Part shown: one piece after another, positions 57,578 to 64,000 of the stretch
How positions within the stretch are numbered: the first letter of the stretch is position 1
Layout of the letters: each line of letters starts with the position of its first letter
Notes under the pieces: generated by a model
What the model was told of the DNA's origin: nothing
The model's input: only the letters and a program-made list of their open reading frames with translations
Database searches by the model: none
Program-made: the position numbers and the translations under genes
Source of the DNA: Melampsora larici-populina 98AG31
Taxonomy: Eukaryota; Basidiomycota; Pucciniomycetes; Pucciniales; Melampsoraceae
NCBI RefSeq assembly: GCF_000204055.1
Contig: NW_006768765.1
Coordinates: 3,279,818-3,343,817, forward strand
DNA: 64,000 nt
Reading direction: 5' to 3'

Positions 57578-58885
57578 ATGGTATTCAAAACTCAAGAAAC
57601 GGGTCCGAGAAGTGTCAAGAAGTGACATCTAGAAACTTCTCGGACACCTCCAAGATGTTTCTGGATGTCACTTCTGGACCCTTCTTGATCGATTTGAGAC
57701 CCCCATCATTCCCCCATCCCCATCACCTCACCTCTGTCTTGCCACAAACACCTCTTAACAGGTGACTCTTCTCTTGCTCTTCACTCTACACATGACAACT
57801 TTGACTGCCATTGCCATACAACACTTCAAGGAATCAACTTGGTTTTCACACCAATCTCCTGGACCAGCAATCTGTCCAACTGTTTGTGTCAGTCATTGTC
57901 TTATTCATCTCATCCATGGTTGACTTGATTCTGACTTGAGAAATGCTTTTGTTGTCAATTCATCTCACCTTCTATTTGATCAATCACCTTGAGAAAAACA
58001 ATCATTTTGAATCAGAATTTAGATCAAACAATTGAACAAAGGCAAACAATTGATTGAAATAGAACGATCAATTGCAATGAAACAATCAATTGAAATTCAC
58101 CAATCGACTGAAATCCAACAATTGAACAAATGTTAACAATCAACCAAGATCTAGCAATCAATAAATTTTAACAATTAAATTCACCACACTCCCTATCCCA
58201 TCTGCCAAAAATGATTTGTTTGTTGTATCTTGTCCTGGTCACATTGGTACAAATGATTGTATTTAGATACGGCTTATGTAGCTTCAAAAATGGAAATGAG
58301 CCAATGATTGCCCTTGCTACTCATAAGTGAACACGATAACTTTGCATACAAAGCAAATCCGAGTGAAATTCAGTTCCGAGTACATATTTGAGAAAAACAA
58401 GATATATGATTAAAAACGAGCACTTATATGTTTGCCAAATATGTGGTTTTATCATTGATCAGACAAAGGCCGAAAGAAGGGCAGGACCTACAAGTGAAAA
58501 TTGGCGGGTAAGTGATGTGTATGATGGTGTGGTGTTGATCGACTCAATAAGGGTACTCAAAGTAAGTATGTACGTGTACATACTTTTTGCTATATACTTT
58601 TTTTGGCGGGGAAGACGAGGCCAAAAGTATATTTTTTTCTTTGTCCCCGCCAAAAAAAGTATGTAGCAAAAAGTATGTAGCGCTACATACTTTACTTTGA
58701 GTACCCTTAATGTAAAGTGTGAAGAGATGTGAGAAGGGTCTGTTGGTTATGCACCTACACATGAGAAGAGGATTCTGGAGCCGAGAAACTCCAAGAACCC
58801 AGAAACATCTTGGAGGTGTCCGAGAAGTTTCTAGATGTCACTTCTTGACACTTCTCGGACCCGTTTCTCGAGTTTTGAATACCAT
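57578..58885. mobile_element. TIR element with 87-bp inverted repeats
   Basis: Arms 57578-57664 and 58799-58885 match in 86 of 87 bases; they start ATGGTATTCAAAACTC. The flanks show TA on both sides (57576-57577 and 58886-58887). No transposase is encoded. A smaller MITE lies inside at 58548-58709. Positions about 57990-58190 hold many CAATTGAA-like repeats. Confidence 0.78.
58548..58709. mobile_element. Hairpin MITE (162 bp) inside the 87-bp-TIR element
   Basis: Nearly the whole unit folds back on itself. It starts TAAGGGTACTCAAAGTA, ends with the exact complement, and pairs through AGTATGTA repeats to a GGCGGGG/CCCCGCC core. Confidence 0.78.
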
Positions 58886-58967
58886 TATTATGCAGTTCAT
58901 TACAATGTTTTACACAACTCTATCATTACATAGAACTGAGTCTTGACATTTACAATTAGGTATCATT

Positions 58968-59129
58968 AGGGGTTCTCAAAGTAGGCCCGGTTTGTAAAAA
59001 CCCAGTTGACCCAGTTGACTTTTTGGCTGTGATCTGTCAACAAATGTCAACTCGATACACAAGGTTACTGCCAAAAAGCAACCGGGTCAACTGGGTTTTC
59101 TTGAAACCGGGCCAACTTTGAGAACCCCT
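58968..59129. mobile_element. Hairpin MITE (162 bp)
   Basis: The ends AGGGGTTCTCAAAGT and its near complement are followed by paired GGCCCGGTTT and CAGTTGACCC blocks. ATT flanks both sides (58965-58967 and 59130-59132). The end motif, GGG(T)TACTCAAAGT or GGGTTCTCAAAGT, is shared with the MITE at 58548-58709, so they are related. Confidence 0.75.
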
Positions 59130-59132
59130 ATT

Positions 59133-59657
59133 ATTTAAAGCCTGGTATCACCATCATAATCAGCTAGGATCATGTTTCTCCACTCTGACTTGTTATCTAT
59201 TTGAAAAAAGTATGTCTTCCCATCTTCTCCTCTTGTGCCTTCCCCTCTATCAAAACCTCCATTGCCCTTCTTACAGATTAGCACAATGCAATTGGTATTC
59301 AAGATCCACAATCTTTAATGGATGAAACTGTTGACCACATCTGCAAGTGAACCTGTTCCTGTTCCAGTACCTTTGATGACTGATTGCAAAGTATTATACT
59401 CTGAAGCATACATAATTAAGTAGAAGGTAGTACACATCTGTTCATCAATATAATCATAATCAAAGCAGTTTGAAGGATCTTACGTTTTCTGATATCTTCA
59501 ATCAACTTACTCATGTCAACCGCAAAGTCCTTGGCATGTTGAATTGCAGCTACTACTTGCAAATTTTGAAATTCCAAAAATGCTTTACTGGAACCGATAT
59601 GGGGTTACGTAATACACATCAGCAATTGTCTCCACATCAAGCCAATTCATATCGAAG
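59133..59657. other. Gene-free stretch
   Basis: Unassigned; the right part is the 3' region of the secreted-protein gene. Confidence 0.4.
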
Positions 59658-60045
59658 TCATCCGAAAATCACCCTGCAAGAGAAGCAAACGGTTCAAGTG
59701 GATTACTTACTTTAACTCATCAAAGGGCTTGTCGGTGTACTTATGCATCAGGCTAGCCACCGGCTCCCCTACAAGAGTTATGACCCGTTGTCGCGAAAAA
59801 CTGAGTGCGACCAGTTGACAGTACGCATCTGATCCCACATCAAGCAGAGTTTTTCGATCGGCAGGTGTGTTTTTCAAGGTTTTCAAACGGTCTACACCCT
59901 TCTTCACCGCATTGAGTGAATCGATAAATCGTTGAGTCTCTTTATCAATCGGTAAATTTTTAAGCTTCGGACATGGCGGAAGAGCCTCAACCAATGATAG
60001 TAGGACGACTAGTAAGATGAGGTAGGCAGGTCGAAGAGCAAGCAT
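59658..60045 (-). CDS. Small secreted protein, candidate effector
   Basis: Two exons on the minus strand: 60045-59711 and 59673-59658 (GTAAGT...CAG), giving 116 residues. The start has a clear signal peptide, LRPAYLILLVVLLSLVEA, with a likely cut before LPPCPKLK. The mature protein of about 95 residues has two Cys and several Lys, and looks helical (TQRFIDSLNAVKKGVDRLKT). No known domain is recognised. A TATAAATA lies about 200 bases upstream (60245-60252). Small secreted proteins of rust fungi are often effectors acting in the host plant. That role is inferred only from size, signal peptide and setting. Confidence 0.65.
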
Positions 60046-61498
60046 TTTGAGATCTATCGTTCACAAGAAGGGTTTGAAAACTTTAGAGTTTGTAGGTCTG
60101 AGTGAAATTGAAACAACTAGTAAGACAGAAATTAGTGAAAAATGATTATGTAGTACCGGACTAATCAGGAATGGAAATCTCTAGTATAGGCAAGGATGTG
60201 TAGACGAGCAGGAAGAAGAGAAGTAGAAATTGTGAAGGGTATTGTATTTATAGAAGAAAAGTTGAGAGGAAGGACAACCATCAAAAACTGATCGGCGGTG
60301 TAGTCAACCTTCCAAAGATCCACTTCGGTCAAGGTTTTGGCATCATTGATATCCAGCGAGCTTGACTATCGATGAATATAAAATGACTGTGATCACTATT
60401 CTTGAACAAGCCATTCAATCCATCACACATCAATCCCAATCATCCCGATGATCCACTTCTGAGTACACTGCTGAAACGTGCCCGTCGCTTGGTTCATCGA
60501 TCATACTTTTTTCAGCACTCACCGGTATCTGGTATCGAACAAGTCTCTGGAAACGATCTAGCTTACCGGATCCGAGGGAAATAACCTGAAACGAGGCCCC
60601 TTCGCTACATCTTCTGACCTCTGTCGCTGTGTGAATTCCTTGCAACAAAACAAATAATGGCTTGAACTTGATAGACTATGACATGATTAGATGCTTCACT
60701 TGATGAGCTGAGTGCAAGATGAAAGGTTAGTCAACTCCAATCAGGGAGCTCATGAGTCACACTGGTGTTGGCTGATGATAATGATGTTGGAGTCTCAAGG
60801 ATGTTGAACAGAGAGTCTGTCAAGTCTAAAAAGCAGTTTATCAAGAAATAAACTCACTTTTGATGTTCATGTAAAAGTCGTTTTTGATCTCCTTTCATGA
60901 CCAGAATAGAGTATCGCAAACATAAAACACAACCAAACTTGCCCTTAGATGAGAAAGATGGAGATGCAGGTTGATTGTGTGACTGACAATGCAAGATATG
61001 GAACAGTGAGATGACACAAGTGGATAGAAAAAATTGTTGAGACTTGTGAGGTGTGGGACACTCAAATTGGCCGCAGGACATCTTAATGGGGCTAGACCAG
61101 AACATATGGCAAGTACATAGTAACCTTTCGTTGTCCTTAAATTCCTTTCCTTTATTATAATTAAGAGGATAGGTTTTCTTCAAGACCTCAAGTTGATCAC
61201 ATACATGCCCATAAAGTATATACCTAAATTAATCTTAAAGAATTTCAATCCCTCAAGTATGATTGATTTTTCTCACTTTTGAAATATATATTTAGATGTA
61301 AGAAAAAAAAGACAAATTCTTAAAAAAAATCAAACATTAATTAACTTTCCATTATGTGAAAAGAAGAAAAAAAGGGAAATTGATTAAAATTCTATTCCCA
61401 TTCCGATTCTCAATGAAGAAAGAAAAAAAAGAAACCAAACCCCAAGATCCCCCCCGCAAAGAACCCGACAAATCCATTAACTCAACTTTGATTTTCTT
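60046..61498. other. Gene-free stretch
   Basis: Promoter side of the secreted-protein gene, unassigned sequence, then an A/T-rich 3' region of the CDC27 gene (61200-61498). A minus-strand open stretch at 60854-61183 shows no recognisable domain. Confidence 0.4.
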
Positions 61499-64000
61499 TT
61501 AAACACTATAAATCGATAAATCTCCAATCCTTTCATCATCTCTTCTTCTTTCATCTTGATGATCCAAATTCGAAACCGAAGAATTCTCATTCAATTCCAT
61601 CAATCTTTCCTTTTGATTCTTACTTTCATCTTGAAATCCAATCAAGATCTTCTTAATCGATCCAGCTGATTTAGGTTCTAAATCTTGTGCATAAGTTAAT
61701 TGTTTAATACAATTCTTCCGATCACCTAAGATCCCATAGACTTTACCTAACAAGAACCTTACATTATATTCAGTTGGTACAGTTTTTAACAATTCAATTA
61801 AATCCAGTTTAGCTGCCTATAAAGTTTCCACAAAAAAATCAATACACAATCTCTCATTAATGTTAAAGTTAAATTGAAGAATAAGAAAAAGCCCATCTTA
61901 CTTGATATTCTCCCATTCCAATCAAAACTTTAGCTCTAGAAAACCTAACAATCGAATCACATCCACCAACTCCATTTCCATGACTAAACCGATTCCCCAA
62001 TCGGTTTCCAATCTCCAAAGCGATCCCATAAACCTTAATGGCTTCTTTTTCTTCTCCCATCTTTTCCAATACTTTTCCAATCCCACAAATTATCAATGGG
62101 TTTTGATCATTGATTTGATAAGCTTGATGAAAAAAATAATGTGCTAATTTAAACTTTTCTTGTTTAAAATAACATTCACCTAATCCAAAATAAGCTGTAT
62201 AATTCTTTATCGGTTTTCTTCTCAATGATTCTCGAAAGAAGATCAAACTTCTAGAATATTCTGATGTGATTAAACATTCATGTCCTGATAATGTATATGC
62301 ATATTCATTACTTGTAGAAAGTTGAGTGGCTCTTTTAAATGATTTTAATGCATTCGGATGATCATCTAATCTACTAAACAGATTTCCTGTGGCTATCCAT
62401 GTTTCGGGTGCAGTTGGATTGATTAATTGCATTTCTTGTGATAAGTATGATAGATGAGTGGTCTTTCTTAAATGCCAAAGAAGAGTTGAATAAATATCCA
62501 TATGTGTCACAAGATGTGGGAATGCTTCACGTGCTTTCTTGAATGCGATCTCCGCCTGTTCATAAAAAATATCAAATCAAAAATCAGTTTCAACATAGAC
62601 TTGAAAATTGTTTGGTCATATAAACAATCACATACAGATTTATAATCAAGCATCTCAAATCTAGCACGACCAATCAAACAATAAACTCTCCAACTCTTTT
62701 TCTGTTCATCTGATAAATTACTTAATTCATCTAAAACTTCTTCACATTGAAATCGACTTAAACTTAAATAAGATTTTCCAAATCGTTTTAATAAATCTTT
62801 TAACCAATTCATCGCTAAACGTTTTTCTTCTTTAAATGATCGGATCCCTTTCTTTCCTTCTTCTTCATCAAATAAGTTTCCATTACTTTTCACCCGTTTC
62901 TTTTCTCTGATACCTACTTTCGATCGCGTGTTTTTATGATGATTTGGCGGTGATCCATATTTGGTGTCTAGTTTATCTGTTCCTATACCTCTTTCATTGT
63001 TGATGTGATCCTGAGGATTAGGTTCCATACTGAGTTTACTCACAGCAGGAAGAGTATCACTCATAGCGTTGTGTTCATTAGATTTGGTCTGAGATCGACT
63101 ACGCTTGATACCAGGTAAACCTCGTCCGTTAGAGACCAGTGAGGGAAGTGGTTCAATGACTGGATTCGTTGTCGGATTGAAACCATCAAATGGCAAAGGT
63201 GAAGGAGCAGGCATGGGAGGAGGAATATTAGGGTTAAAATGATCAAAACTAAAGCCTTGTTGTAAATTAGGAGTAGATGAGATAGGCATCGAATCAAGCG
63301 ATCCCATTCCAGAGGGTTCAGCCATACTTGGATCAGAGGGTTCCATTCGTTGGAAGAGCCTTTGAGGTACAGATGGTTTGATAAAATGTCCATTGGTCAG
63401 GGCTGATCCATTAGGTTTCTTTCCGGTGGTGAGATTACTGATGGGTCGCTGTGTAGCACCACCGACCGCATGTCTAGGATATGAAAGGTGATCAAAGGAA
63501 GAAACTCCAAAGCTACTACTATTTCCATTTTCACTAAACGAATTATCAATCAGCATCGCTGGATTGTTTTGAAGACCATTCGCGCCGAGGATTCGAAAAC
63601 TGTCTTTGTTGGGAGATGGTCTATGAGTATGAGGGGCAGTAGGATTGGATCGAATTAAAGGTTCTTCAACATCTCCGGAAAAATGTTGAGCGTGTTTCAG
63701 ATTGCTGAGGGCGCCATGGATTGTGCTATCATCGAGCTCCATATAGCCAGGTAGATAATCTTCTAGAGCCGAACCACCAAAGATACTATCTACATCGATA
63801 TCAGCATCAGCAGTCGCAGTTTGACATAGACCTTCAAATGCTTCCCAGCACAAATGTCCATCAGGTGCTACTAGAGCTCTTCGATATAACTCGCTTGCTT
63901 TCTCGAATTCATGTGATTTGTAAGCGAGAGTAGCCAAAAGCGTGTACGAAGCCGAGTGTGATGGAAGTGGGTTCACTAAAGAGTTCAACAAAGCATCTAA
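61499..64000 (-). CDS. CDC27: CDC27/APC3 subunit of the anaphase-promoting complex, 5' end outside the window
   Basis: Exons visible on the minus strand: 64000-62636 (partial), 62555-61902 and 61817-61499, in agreeing phase. APC3 is a TPR scaffold of the ubiquitin ligase that drives mitotic exit and binds co-activators. The order fits: an N-terminal TPR piece (YTLLATLAYKSHEFEKASEL), a long Ser/Asn/Pro-rich disordered linker with basic patches (RSRSQTKSN, KKRVKSNGN), then a C-terminal TPR array. The array shows HLSYLSQEMQLINPTAPETW, GNLFSRLDDHPNALKSFKRA, YTAYFGLGECYFKQEKFKLA, QINDQNPLIICGIGKVLEK and VRFLLGKVYGILGDRKNC. The HPNALKSFKRA and GECY segments are well kept in the family. No break is seen. 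About 778 residues are in the window; the start codon lies beyond 64000. Confidence 0.9.

Noticed and set aside
60854..61183. Minus-strand 110-codon open stretch with several Cys
   Set aside because: No recognised domain, no clear splice or promoter signals, irregular Cys spacing.
1..64000. CRISPR arrays, rRNA, bacterial operators or terminators
   Set aside because: The sequence is eukaryotic, with spliced genes; no regularly spaced repeat array or rRNA-like stretch was seen.

Overview
The window is nuclear DNA from a basidiomycete, very probably a rust fungus (Pucciniomycotina) and most likely Melampsora or a close relative. The grounds are AT-rich sequence, genes with many short GT-AG introns, basidiomycete KDZ and Plavaka-like transposons, a Ngaro-type retroelement, and a GGPP-synthase-like gene whose second metal motif resembles the isoprenyl-diphosphate-synthase-like terpene synthases reported from Melampsora. 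The species is an inference.

Layout. 1-2,333: a broken hAT transposase split by a smaller TIR element. 2,334-9,553: a KDZ-family transposase gene (plus strand, one-base frameshift in a poly-A run) facing two minus-strand genes, an alpha-kinase-like protein and an unrecognised Cys-containing protein; these may be one mobile unit. 9,837-13,125: a 5'-truncated Ty3/gypsy copy with its 3' LTR, then a Ras-type GTPase pseudogene. 13,943-27,646: one CACTA/EnSpm-like (Plavaka-like) transposon with 415-bp TIRs and an ACA target duplication. It carries a broken transposase gene and an intact accessory gene, and its right TIR is split by a young intact gypsy chromovirus-like element (285-bp LTRs with one difference, TATGT target duplication). 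28,594-47,709: the main host-gene block, with a 10-exon GGPPS-like putative terpene synthase, an acyl-CoA synthetase, a conserved-looking unknown protein, copia remains, and two tandem cytochrome P450 genes. 49,255-50,323: three nested MITEs. 50,693-57,446: a Ngaro/PAT-type tyrosine-recombinase retrotransposon with split direct repeats (A1-ORFs-B1-A2-B2). 57,578-59,129: fold-back elements. 59,658-60,045: a small secreted protein. 61,499-64,000: the 3' part of a CDC27/APC3 gene that runs off the window.

How the genes may work together. A putative terpene synthase within 20 kb of two paralogous P450s and an acyl-CoA synthetase, in a transposon-rich setting, suggests a possible specialised-metabolite locus. 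This is inference from proximity only. CDC27/APC3 is a housekeeping gene. Many premature stops in the decayed transposons fit a CGA-to-TGA change in a TCG context, which points to a RIP-like or methylation-linked mutation process.

Limits: splice sites were read by eye and checked only by reading-frame arithmetic and recalled family features. Family assignments were not tested by database search.
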